This document shows, one piece after another, positions 15,689-24,600 of a stretch of DNA of 64,000 nucleotides. Origin of the DNA: CAMCXE01 sp046347475 (GTDB lineage Bacteria; Pseudomonadota; Gammaproteobacteria; Pseudomonadales; Cellvibrionaceae); assembly GCA_046347475.1 (NCBI GenBank), contig JAXMGD010000004.1, positions 433,148 through 497,147 of the forward strand, in the 5' to 3' direction. The position numbers and the translations under genes were made by a program. Under the pieces are notes generated by a model, which saw only the letters and a program-made list of their open reading frames with translations, did not search any database and was not told the DNA's origin. Within the stretch, counting starts at the first letter, position 1; each line of letters begins with the position of its first letter.

Positions 15689-16194
15689 CAGCGCTTGCAG
15701 CACCCCTCACCTTATCGCCTACCCTCTCGATGGAGGTTCCTCCGGCGGCCATCGCCTTGGTCAAACGTTTTGAAGGATTTGCAAAGCAGGTTAAACGCAC
15801 GCCCCCCATCACCGCCGTGCCCTATATCTGCCCGGCGGGTTTTTGGACGATTGGTTATGGCCATCTATGCACGCAGTCACATCCCGCCATCACCGAAGGC
15901 GAAGCAGAAGTGTATTTGGCGCAAGACCTGATCGCCGCCCGCTCAGCAACCCTGCGCTTGTGTCCAGTTCTTATCCACGAGCCGGAGCACCGCCTCGCGG
16001 CTATCATCGATTTTACGTTTAACCTCGGCGCAGGACGCCTACAAACCTCCACCCTGCGGGTTCGGATCAATCAGAGAAACTGGGCCGAAGCCGCCCGCGA
16101 GCTCAAGCGCTGGGTGCACGGTGGAGGGAAAGTATTACCGGGGCTTGTGTTGCGTCGAGAGGTTAATGCACGGTATTTACTACAAAATGGATAA
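15685..16194 (+). CDS. Phage endolysin, GH24 lysozyme
   Basis: 169 residues from the ATG at 15685; the frame is open earlier but that part overlaps the holin gene. The protein cleaves the MurNAc-GlcNAc bond of peptidoglycan. The catalytic Glu lies in VKRFEGF near residue 30, followed by FWTIGYGHLC and a downstream AIIDFTFNLGAGRLQTSTL and WVHGGGKVLPGLVLRRE block, all standard for T4-type/RrrD lysozymes. No signal peptide or signal-anchor is clear at the N-terminus, so it would depend on the holin. No spanin genes are visible after it. Confidence 0.92.
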   Translation: MTALAAPLTLSPTLSMEVPPAAIALVKRFEGFAKQVKRTPPITAVPYICPAGFWTIGYGHLCTQSHPAITEGEAEVYLAQDLIAARSATLRLCPVLIHEPEHRLAAIIDFTFNLGAGRLQTSTLRVRINQRNWAEAARELKRWVHGGGKVLPGLVLRREVNARYLLQNG

Positions 16195-16304
16195 CTATCT
16201 GAATTTTTGGACCTATCCTTATTGCAAACCAAACCGATAGCAACTCCGCAGAAGAAATGGTAACAACGCTTGCAATACTTACAGCTTGGTTACTGCTGAT
16301 AGGT

Positions 16305-16877
16305 TTAACACGCCCTAACACTAACCTCCGCAATTTCAACGGCTGTAGTTTCAGTATCGATATCGGGAGCGGTCTTGGATAAACGTATTACACGTTTTAC
16401 CTCTTCCTCGTAATCTCCATTGCAGAGAGCTCTTTCAACCTTGTTATCAAAACGGAGATATGTTTTTTTATCTAATCCGGTTGCATGAATAGGCTTCAGC
16501 AACGTGTTGACAATTTCCCTTTGCCTTTCTGCATTCCTGCCGCACCAATGCGCGACAACACTTACAACCCCATCCTGCAGAAATACATCACAGGCTAAAG
16601 TTGCTTCGACGCAGGTATTGACATCGGTCCTTGCGTAGATTTCTACCAGACCGATTGCATCTTTTTGGATACCCCTTAGAAAGGCTGCGAAATCAGGACA
16701 ACTCCTACTATCGGTAACCGCTATTTTTCCACCATTACTGCGCAGCAACCTATTTAGCTGGGACGTAAAATATTCCGGTGAAACCTTGCACACCAATTCA
16801 TTCACGCATCCAAGGCCCAATGCAGCACTGTTATACAAATTTAACACGTCGCCGAAAAAGAAATCTTTATTTGTCAT
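16305..16877 (-). CDS. Hypothetical protein, 190 residues
   Basis: Not recognised. It begins MTNKDFFFGDVLNLYNSAAL and has a C-rich middle (LGCVNELVC, RSCPDF, TCVEATLACDVF, HWCG) and a charged C-terminus. No signal peptide or membrane helix is clear. It is the first gene after the prophage, on the opposite strand and at lower GC, so it is likely bacterial accessory sequence or cargo. It stands alone with ~210 bases of non-coding sequence on its upstream side. A viral or defence role cannot be told from the sequence. Confidence 0.55.
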   Translation of the reverse strand: MTNKDFFFGDVLNLYNSAALGLGCVNELVCKVSPEYFTSQLNRLLRSNGGKIAVTDSRSCPDFAAFLRGIQKDAIGLVEIYARTDVNTCVEATLACDVFLQDGVVSVVAHWCGRNAERQREIVNTLLKPIHATGLDKKTYLRFDNKVERALCNGDYEEEVKRVIRLSKTAPDIDTETTAVEIAEVSVRAC

Positions 16878-17090
16878 TTGGGCTCCTATACTCCAGGTGA
16901 TGATTTAATGGGATTCATTGAAATCGCAAATCCAGACGCACCCATCACAAACATTCAAACCCCACCGAACCGGAAAAAATCGAACCAGCTCTGCAGCCCA
17001 AACGTATTGACAGCTCCAGCTGCACTGAGATGAAAAAAGATCATATTTCCTAATCAATTTCCGCCCCAAGTGTATCTGCGATAAATATAA

Positions 17091-17129
17091 AAATGCCGCA
17101 GCTTTTGAGCTCCTTAAGCTGCGGCATTT
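17091..17129 (-). terminator. Long-stem terminator downstream of the lipoprotein gene
   Basis: A 14-base perfect stem, AAATGCCGCAGCTT (17091-17104) and AAGCTGCGGCATTT (17116-17129), with an 11-base loop that itself contains the palindrome GAGCTC. On the minus strand it follows the stop of the 17137-19116 gene by eight bases. A/T-flanks on both arms make it usable in both directions, so it may also stop readthrough from the prophage side. Confidence 0.8.
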
Positions 17130-17136
17130 GGTTCTT

Positions 17137-19116
17137 CTATTTTAATAGCACGTCTGACTTCGACCGGGTGATCTCAACAGATTCACCGGAGAAAACATCA
17201 ATCATATGAATTGATTTTGAATCGGTGTAGTAAAAATACAAAATACTATCAACGGGGTCATAAGCAATGTCGCCAATAGGCCCCTTAGCAAATAACCCAC
17301 GAGTGTTATTCTTAAGATTCAATCGGTATACATCACCCTTTGCATCAAGCACATAGGCTGTATTAAGAACCTCATCGACCACAAACCGTTTTGCCGCCGT
17401 GGTTCCACCCGAAAAATCACCTGCGATCTGCTCCACCAATTTTGTGCTTTTGTTCAATCCGTATAGCGGCATTTCATTTTTATTAGGCAGAAGATAGGGC
17501 GAAAATTTTTCCGCAAAAGGGTCCGTTGCCACAGAAATGAAGTTCACCTTATCCACGGGGAATAATCCTTCAGCTTGTACTTTAAATTCAAACTTATCAG
17601 GATCGATTGAATAGAGCTTGCTCTGAACGCCATCGGCTACTAAGACATCTGCATTTCGATCAACGGCGATACCCGTTATAGACGCCAACGACACATCCTT
17701 ATTGATATCCAGGGGGTAAATCTGTGTCATCTTCTTGGTAGTTAGATCCACCGAATGAATCAACGAAGTCGATTTTCCAACAGATTGGACTGTAGAGCTC
17801 ACGTAATATTTGTTGTCCAGCACATTGAATGCGGTGGCGACAATACCGTCGAATCTTGGTACAGACTCAAAGGCCGCGTTTGGAAATTCATAAAGAAGTT
17901 TGTCCGTCGACTTTGAATCAAAGCTAAAGGTGGCCAGTGCGTAATCATCAAACAAACTATTGTCATTAATGAGGGCTAGCAACCCACCATTTAATGGATT
18001 GATATCCAAGCCAATTAATTTATTCCATTTAAGATCGCTCACAATGGGTGCTTTTCGTTGAATTGTGGCGCGAGCTTCCGAAATCTTGCCTTGAGAATCT
18101 TCAACCGTTGCCACGACCGGAACGGAATCGAATGCTGTAGGTAAATCAAAGCCAGACACTGACCAAGAATTGCCATTCATCGTCGTGATAACAGTATCAT
18201 TATCAACCTGAACCCTTATGGACTTTATTGTGGCACCGTTCTTGGCTGAAGCATACCCGGACACCCTTATGTAATTGGCCGTTGTGTAGGATGTTGCAGA
18301 CGGGAATCGGATAGACACTGTAGGAGGATCCAGCGGGACAACCGTAACGGTGACTTTTTGCGTGCTGGTAGCGCCGAGGTTGTCAGTTGCAGTTAACTGA
18401 AATACCAATTGTTCAGACTGGACAGAATTGGGCGCAATGAAATTGAGCGTGGCCTGGTTGGTATTGGCGAGCGTCACATTCGTACCACTAATTTGCACCC
18501 AGCTATAGGACGCTACGCTTCCATCGATATCTGTCGTTTCAGTGGCATACAGAGATACCGACTGGTTGGGTGACACTTGGGCGGTCGGTGCGAGCTTTAT
18601 CACCGGCGGGTTATTAACACCGAGGACTGTAATTTTACGCACAGACTCGTCAGAGGCACCCTTATCGTTGACCATTATAATTTTATATTCATATTCCACA
18701 GTCGCAGCGCCTTTGGTATCAGGCGCAATAAAAGAAATCCCAAACTGCTTATTCTTACTGTAAGGCGTAATGGTTTTCTCCGATTCAATATCGGGACCTT
18801 TTATTTTAATAAATTTAATGTACTGAACATTGCCATTTGCAAACACGCCAGTACTAGGATTTGGATCTTCATGAATGACATCGGATTTATTGATTTTTCT
18901 TGCCTCGAGTCGGGATGCCTTAGCGCCTGAAAAGCTATCAAGCTCCAGAAAAATTGCCACCGAATCGCCTTCTTTAACTGATATAGTGCTCTCACCTTTT
19001 TCAGTTATGGTCACAGACGAAGATTCTTTTGAGCCTTCTTTTCCACCCCCTTTGCCGCAACCAACCAAACCAAAAGAAATTATCCCACACAAAATATATG
19101 TTACTAGCTTATTCAT
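17137..19116 (-). CDS. Secreted lipoprotein with Ig/PKD-like and beta-propeller-like parts
   Basis: 659 residues from the ATG at 19116; a longer in-frame start exists, but from 19116 the protein opens with a lipoprotein signal peptide (MNKLVTYILCGIISFGLVGC). After a Gly/Ser-rich linker come an acidic N-terminal domain, a PKD/cadherin-like domain (NNPPVIKLAPTAQVSPNQSV, then DGSVASYSWVQISG and TATDNLGATST), a second Ig-like domain (DPPTVSIRFPSATSY), and about 300 residues of repeats with DINPLNGGLLALI, GIAVDRNADVLVADG and IAYDPVDSILYFYY phrases typical of a beta-propeller. It probably sits on the outer membrane surface or periplasm. Function is unknown. Confidence 0.7.
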   Translation of the reverse strand: MNKLVTYILCGIISFGLVGCGKGGGKEGSKESSSVTITEKGESTISVKEGDSVAIFLELDSFSGAKASRLEARKINKSDVIHEDPNPSTGVFANGNVQYIKFIKIKGPDIESEKTITPYSKNKQFGISFIAPDTKGAATVEYEYKIIMVNDKGASDESVRKITVLGVNNPPVIKLAPTAQVSPNQSVSLYATETTDIDGSVASYSWVQISGTNVTLANTNQATLNFIAPNSVQSEQLVFQLTATDNLGATSTQKVTVTVVPLDPPTVSIRFPSATSYTTANYIRVSGYASAKNGATIKSIRVQVDNDTVITTMNGNSWSVSGFDLPTAFDSVPVVATVEDSQGKISEARATIQRKAPIVSDLKWNKLIGLDINPLNGGLLALINDNSLFDDYALATFSFDSKSTDKLLYEFPNAAFESVPRFDGIVATAFNVLDNKYYVSSTVQSVGKSTSLIHSVDLTTKKMTQIYPLDINKDVSLASITGIAVDRNADVLVADGVQSKLYSIDPDKFEFKVQAEGLFPVDKVNFISVATDPFAEKFSPYLLPNKNEMPLYGLNKSTKLVEQIAGDFSGGTTAAKRFVVDEVLNTAYVLDAKGDVYRLNLKNNTRGLFAKGPIGDIAYDPVDSILYFYYTDSKSIHMIDVFSGESVEITRSKSDVLLK

Positions 19117-19242
19117 TAACCGTATTCCATTCAAAAAATTTAACAAGTGGCAGACAGTTGCCACCCTTTTGATTAAAAATAAAAAACTCTGTTATTTGCC
19201 TTTCAACTAACCAACGTCTGTCGGCGAACCAATATCAAAAGA

Positions 19243-19794
19243 CTACCGCTCCTTTAGCGCTTCAACTTCACTTGCTATGCCATTCGCAAGCGTTTCAATA
19301 TCTTTAAGCTCATCCTTCGCTGTTTTACCCAACCCCAAAGTAAATGTTGTAGCCAGATTACTGCCAAACCCACGGTTTACGGTCATCCCATCCTTATCAA
19401 TTATTCGCTTTTCAATACCATGGTCACTTACAGTGATGCGATAGTGAACGATAGGCATTGCTACAGACTTGGATTTAATTGGCGTGGCCTCACCGGCAAA
19501 CTGCCGCTGGTAATCTACAGCTATATTCACAGCAAGGGCACTGGCATTGGATTTATCAGCAATTAGATTTCTTGACTTAAATGCCTCAGTGGTTCTTTCT
19601 TGCAAGAGCTTAGTTAACTCAGCTTGATCAGGATAACCCTCAACCACGAGAGCTTGCTTTAAGTTGAGAGTTAATGCAGGCTGCAAGAACTGTGTGTTTG
19701 CAGCCAATTTACTTTCAGTCTTAACTGAGTTATTTGCACAACCACACATTGTTAATGCAACCACAAAAAATGATATTCGGTAATTCATAGGCAA
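19243..19794 (-). CDS. Small lipoprotein, hypothetical
   Basis: 183 residues with a signal peptide ending in a Cys (LTMCGC near residue 16-19), so probably a lipoprotein; a second ATG two codons in is also possible. The mature part is alpha-beta, with LNLKQALVVEGYPDQAELTK and SALAVNIAVDYQRQFAGEA, then a strand pair HYRITVSDHGIEKRII and a C-terminal helix. The pattern recalls small outer-membrane lipoproteins that bind partners, such as LptE/CsgG-accessory types, but I cannot assign a family. It lies upstream of the 17137-19116 lipoprotein gene on the same strand. Confidence 0.6.
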   Translation of the reverse strand: MPMNYRISFFVVALTMCGCANNSVKTESKLAANTQFLQPALTLNLKQALVVEGYPDQAELTKLLQERTTEAFKSRNLIADKSNASALAVNIAVDYQRQFAGEATPIKSKSVAMPIVHYRITVSDHGIEKRIIDKDGMTVNRGFGSNLATTFTLGLGKTAKDELKDIETLANGIASEVEALKER

Positions 19795-20003
19795 CCTTCA
19801 CAATTAAAGACATAAATAAAAAATAACTCGGTTTAACTTTAAGATCGACTTAGCTCTAGCGACCTTTCCAGCATCATCATTGACACCCCCGAAAACAAAG
19901 ATGGACTTACGTGCGCGCCATTAAAAACACCACTTATTATGAGATCCCTCCGCACCATTTGTGTTTTTTCCTGCCATTCTAAAGCGCTATTCAGGAGAGA
20001 ATC

Positions 20004-20171
20004 ATGTTTAATTTACAATTTGTTTGCAAATGGAATCCTTTGGTTCGCAGACTCACCCTAACCGACGCACCATACAAACGCGTTTGCTTGCCTGAAAGAG
20101 TGGTTGCATCGTTAAGTCTTGCCCAGGTTGTAGATCGGCTCAATAGTATTATTACACCCAGTAAGATGTAA
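20004..20171 (+). CDS. Small protein, 55 residues
   Basis: A short frame from the ATG at 20004 to the TAA at 20169-20171 has a strong ribosome site (CAGGAGAGA at 19992-20000). It encodes a basic peptide beginning MFNLQFVCKWNPLVRRL, with VCLPERVVASLSLAQVVDRL in the second half, forming a hydrophobic helix-like C-terminus. It is the only + strand gene in a minus-strand region. The minus-strand frame over the same bases is longer but lacks a good ribosome site. I do not recognise the family. Confidence 0.5.
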   Translation: MFNLQFVCKWNPLVRRLTLTDAPYKRVCLPERVVASLSLAQVVDRLNSIITPSKM

Positions 20172-20291
20172 ACAATTTGCCATAGCATATAGACTAGCGT
20201 GAGCCTACGCGCTAAACAAACCTGATTTGTACGTGCGCTTGCACTTTTTCAGCCCTGAACAAAGTAATTATTTTTAACAGTAATTTCCGCC

Positions 20292-20930
20292 TCAATTTTC
20301 AAAAAGAGCTTTGTAAACCAAAAAGAAAAAAGACTGATTTTCGTTTTGCTGGCAAGCGGCCAGCGCTGACTTAATAGCCGCCTCATGCGAAATCCTCTCT
20401 TTAAGCTTGGCGCCATGCACATTTGATACCATCATAGTACCAATTACAGCCTGCATATAACGAGTGTCTGATAATTTTTTATCGGGAAAATTCTTTTTAA
20501 AATATGCTACATCTTTTAATACACCCGAACAGGAGGGCACATGCAAAGCGTCAAGTGAAAAACTGCGAGAAAACTCAACAGGAAAATCAACCAATAGCTC
20601 ATAATCCCGCTCCTTTTTCACTGTATTAGCAAGAATATATTTTTTTGCAGCCTCATCCAGCTCTTTAGTGCCAGAAGATTCTTTGACTTCAAGATTTATC
20701 ACCTCCCCTGTTTTTAAAATTTTTCCAGTCAGCAACACCACTCCATTCACTCCCATATTAAGAAGCTCGGGACTATAGTAAGAAGTTTCGGAACTTAATA
20801 TTACAGATAGATTTGCCGTTATGTGCCTTATTGTACCTAATGCAACACCCTTTTCGGATGTGGGCTCTCCACATACGAAAAAGGAGTTCATGCCCAGCAA
20901 TAAAAAAAGAATTGACTTTCTACACCACAT
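20292..20930 (-). CDS. Secreted protein with TonB C-terminal-like domain
   Basis: 212 residues with an N-terminal signal peptide (MWCRKSILFLLLGMNSFFVC). Residues 50-120 follow the TonB C-terminal pattern: YYSPELLNMGVNGVVLLTGK, where the usual (Y/F)P...(G..G.V.(V/L).(F/L)) core is followed by GEVINLEVKESSGTKELDEA and AAKKYI. TonB-like domains in free secreted proteins often link to envelope machinery or act as partner-binding domains. The rest contains a CSG...ACQQ Cys pair. No membrane anchor beyond the signal is visible, so it is not a true TonB energiser. Confidence 0.6.
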   Translation of the reverse strand: MWCRKSILFLLLGMNSFFVCGEPTSEKGVALGTIRHITANLSVILSSETSYYSPELLNMGVNGVVLLTGKILKTGEVINLEVKESSGTKELDEAAKKYILANTVKKERDYELLVDFPVEFSRSFSLDALHVPSCSGVLKDVAYFKKNFPDKKLSDTRYMQAVIGTMMVSNVHGAKLKERISHEAAIKSALAACQQNENQSFFFLVYKALFEN

Positions 20931-21425
20931 AATTTAACCACCTGCCAGCGAATATTCTTTCTAAAATCACCCCATCAAATCTCAACCAAACCTTGCTATG
21001 GTGCCAGCCAACCCCCAAAAGTCCAAGATAAATTCGCATATTATTTTTTCCCTCAACAAATCATTACTGACACCCAAAATAAAACCTTCTCTTCCGTCTC
21101 CTCATCCTGAAGATATAAAAACACCAACATTCAAGCGCGCATGAAAGCTTCGGAGCCGTAACATTTTTTAATTAACACAACCACTCACCAACACCGATCA
21201 TACATCAACTCAACGCTCCGCCGAATATTCTAGGAATAATTAAAAACGATTTCACTCATCAACTTTGAATCCCTGACATCAAAAAAAATTCCACCGGAAC
21301 TTATTTCACTTAGAATCCCCGAGCTCAGCAGCAGATCAATCCTGCCGTGAGGTCAATCAGGCTGATCCAAATAATATAGGTGGGGCTATTTACAAAACGC
21401 AAGACCTGCCCCCAATGTTCCCTCA
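20931..21425. other. Gene-free AT-rich stretch
   Basis: About 500 bases with no frame longer than 60 codons, AT-rich, with many A runs. Inside it, 21390-21416 resembles the end sequence of REP-associated transposons (see that entry). Otherwise I see nothing here. Confidence 0.6.
21390..21416 (-). repeat. Sequence resembling a RAYT/IS200-type element end
   Basis: The minus strand of 21396-21416 reads GGGGGCAGGTCTTGCGTTTTG at its core. This resembles a GGGGTCAGGTCTTGCATTTTG sequence I recall flanking REP-associated tyrosine transposase genes in many bacteria. No transposase is present, so it could be a solo remnant. A shorter related piece (CTGCCCCCAA) occurs at 34198-34207 on the + strand. 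The identification is from memory only. Confidence 0.3.
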
Positions 21426-21641
21426 CTACTTCGAGGTCAGCATCACAACGCGATCATAGTTTTTAATAGAAATACGACCGGCATCCGCGTCAATGTTTAT
21501 ATTTCTACAGCCACATCTTGCTGCATTCTGCGGTGCTGAATGGACAACATCACCGCAATTCAAGCACTTGTAATATATATCTCGCCCAGACAAAACCTCA
21601 GATTCAGATGTCAAATTTTTCTCAAAAAAACTGTTACCCAT
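21426..21641 (-). CDS. cdiI: Candidate CDI immunity protein, zinc-ribbon-like
   Basis: 71 residues directly downstream of the giant CdiA gene, gap 39 bases, same strand. It has CLNC near residue 26-29 and CGC about 14 residues later, a CxxC...CxC pattern that could bind zinc, followed by strands NINIDADAGRISIKNYDRVV. Small proteins of this style lie right after TNT-tipped polymorphic toxins; the position is the classical immunity slot. It would bind and block the C-terminal NADase in the producing cell. It is acidic-neutral, has no signal peptide and is likely cytoplasmic. The immunity role is inference from context, family name not certain. Confidence 0.6.
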   Translation of the reverse strand: MGNSFFEKNLTSESEVLSGRDIYYKCLNCGDVVHSAPQNAARCGCRNINIDADAGRISIKNYDRVVMLTSK

Positions 21642-21680
21642 TATTAATACTCTCTTTTAGTTAAACTTCATTAATGATTA

Positions 21681-24600
21681 CTAAATTTGTTTCACTCGTT
21701 TCAAGTATCCTTCTTCAATTAATTCATCAATTGATTTAGGAAGTTCGTGCTGCAAACCCCCGCCAGGCTCTCCAAACCATGGAGCCGATTTCCCGCTTTC
21801 AACCCCCTCTATCGGCTTAATAACCTCATATAAATAATGTGGCTTTTCTTTAGTACTACCTGGCAAAGATCTCTGCTCAAAAGGAACATCTACTGGGGCT
21901 ACGAATGTTCCCCCGTCACGAAACTCATTGTTTTTATCGTAATACCCTCCATAACGATCAAACTTTGTTCCTATTCCTAGCTTTGTCACAATCGGAGGAC
22001 CATCAAATCCCCTATTGGGCGGCCAAATGATATTCCCGTCTTCAGTAACCCATTTTTTATCGACTTTTAATTTAATCGCGGCATCCAGCTGTTTATTAGC
22101 AGGTTGCCCCACCATTTCCGAATCTTCCTTCCCAGGATTATCATTCGCCTCATTCTTACCCTTAATTTTTGGTGTTTTGGCTTTAGCAATGAGCACCCCC
22201 GCAGCCCCGGCCGTAACCGCCCCAGCAACCGTTACCGCTACCGCTCCCACTCCACTTACACGATCTTTCGTCACTTCGTGACCCGATTCTTGAGAGCTTT
22301 TTACGTCTTCGTAACCAACACCAACCAAAACACTCGTTCCCGCCTGACCGGCTGTATCGTTAATTTTTTCGCTGGTCGTTGCGATGGTTTGTTGGACTTG
22401 GCTAGGCAAAAGCGTCATGCCTTTTTCTATGGCTTTACCTGTTAGCCAGCCTACAGGGCCGCCTGTAATCAAGGTGTAGAAGTCGTTCGCGGCCGCTTTT
22501 TGTTCCTCGGGAACCTGGTTAATAAAATGGGCAGCATCACCCAAGGTATCAGCAACGGCAATGCCCAATGTAGTGGGTTTAGGGGCTGACACAAGAACCT
22601 CTGCCTCGCGGCTAGCGGTCTCTTGTTTTACATCCGTGGGTGAAGTACGGTTATTGATAATTCCTTTAAGGCTCTGGTTAACTAAACTGTCAATCGAGCT
22701 ATCGTTAGCATTGTAAAATCCAGAATTAATTTTGCCGAGATTGTTAAACCAGCCGTTTTCTTCGCCTTTTTGTATCCAGTAATCCGCTACTTCCTGCGAG
22801 TACTTTTCAGTTAATTCACGGCGAATTTTATCTTTTACGCGGTCTGCTTCCCGACTGTCAAAGCCATCAATTTTTTTATCGATAGGCCTTACTAATGCAA
22901 CGGCACCTTCTTTCGTATCTTCATAATCCTTTTTAATTTGCTTATGGCCTTCTTCTGTAAACAACCGGTGATCAACACTCGAATCTACCTGCATGTCCTG
23001 GTGGCTATCCCATAGGGCTTTTTCTGTTTTTTCGGTATCGCGGTTGAGGCCTTTTAATGATCCGCTTTGCTGCGCGGTCGCACCGGCTTGTGTCAATTTG
23101 CCGTCTTTTTCTAACTCCACTCCGCCCACTGTGATATTGCCCTGGCCAAGGGTGCTGAGGGTTTTGGTGGCGGTGTGGTTATTGCTGTTGGCGAGGGAGA
23201 TGGTGCTACTGGTGGGACTTAGCCTGTCACCGGTCGCCGTCTTAGCGTTGTTTTGGCCAACGCGCGGATTTGCGGGCTGGGCATCTTGGCCGTTGCCTAG
23301 GCTTAGGTTTGTGCTGAGGCCAAAACTACTGCTGGTACTGGTGTCGATATTGAGCAGGTCGTTAAAAGTGAGGCTGCCGGTGGTGAAGGTGAGTTGGTTG
23401 AGGTCTTTACCGAATACCTGCTCGTTTTTACAGGCTTTGCTGTTTTGATCGGTACACACGTCCACCTGCTCAAGGGTGCCAATGATGGCGCCGCCTAAAT
23501 GGGTGTTGCCTTTAACCGTGATCTCAGCGGTGCCGCCGCTGGTGAGGCTGGTGACGACGGTTTCTTGGGTGCGACTGCGGCTGTTGCCCTGGCTGACTCC
23601 GGCGTTGCTGCTGTTGGTACTGCCGACGTCGTTTCCTGTTTGAATATTTTTAGTAAAGGCATTGCCTTTATTGTCCACTCCATCGCCGCCCCAGCCTAGC
23701 CCCGCACTCATGCCCTGCTCATGGCTTTTACTGCTGCTACGGTTTTGTTGGGAATCTACGATGAGATTGCCATCGACATTCACCGTGAGTTTTTCGTCCG
23801 CACGGGCTGTAGCGCCTTTCAGATTAGCGTCGCCGCTGGTGGTGATGCTGAGGGTGTCGGCGTGGATGCGGGTGTTGTGCACGGTGGTGCTTTGGCTATC
23901 GGACTCCGCACGTTGGTAACTGCCGTTCACACTGGCGCCGCCTGCGGCTCCATATACGGTGACCTGAGCGCTTACTTGAGCCTGTTTATTTTCGCTACTG
24001 CTGCGCTCGGTATCTTCTCGGCTGTTGGCGTTGAGGGTTCCTGTGTTGATGCTGATGTCTCGAGCGCTTAACTCGGCGCCCTGCATATCCAGTTGGGTGT
24101 TCTGGGTGTTCAGGCTGCCGTCGGCGTTTTTACTGCCGGTGGTGAGGCGGATGGTGTCAGCGTTTAGGGTGCTGCCGATGCTGGTGCTTTTGAAGGTTTC
24201 CGACTTGGCTTCGCTGGCCGATAGATCCAGTTGCAGGCCTGCGTTAAAGCCCCAGGTGGTGGTGCTGGCGGCAGCGGCCGCCGTTTGTTGCAGCAGTGCC
24301 GTATTGGCGCTGGCCAGGTTAACCGTAGCTAGGGCGAGGCCGGTTTGGTACCAGGCGCGGTCGTCTTCAAGGTCACGCACCAGCTCACTGAGCAGTTGGA
24401 CATCGTCCGCCGTCACGCCAGGGGTGCCCGCCGCTAGGTCGGCTCTGAGTTGATTGAGCTGGCTTTGCTGGGTATCGAGGTTGTTTTCGTAGTGTTTGAG
24501 TTGGCGCTTGGCATCACTCAGTTGTTCCTTGGCATCAAGGACGTTCTTTGCCGCTTTGGCCACTTCAACGGCTTGGTGCTGTACCACAAAGCTGGCTTCG

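Larger units (their letters stand above)
1..16194 (+). mobile_element. Prophage, late structural and lysis region (left end outside window)
   Basis: All genes from the left edge to 16194 lie on the + strand in tight, often overlapping order: head decoration, major capsid, head-tail joining, tail terminator, tail tube, chaperones, tape measure, distal tail, holin, endolysin. That is the late-gene order of a long-tailed (siphovirus-type) phage. The genes are GC-rich, but three intergenic gaps are strikingly T-rich. The next gene to the right is on the other strand, AT-richer and not phage-like, so the prophage (or its late block) probably ends soon after 16194. No integrase, repressor, terminase, portal or att repeat is visible, so completeness cannot be judged. 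It could also be a phage-derived particle such as a gene transfer agent or tailocin, but the capsid genes argue against a tailocin. Confidence 0.9.
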
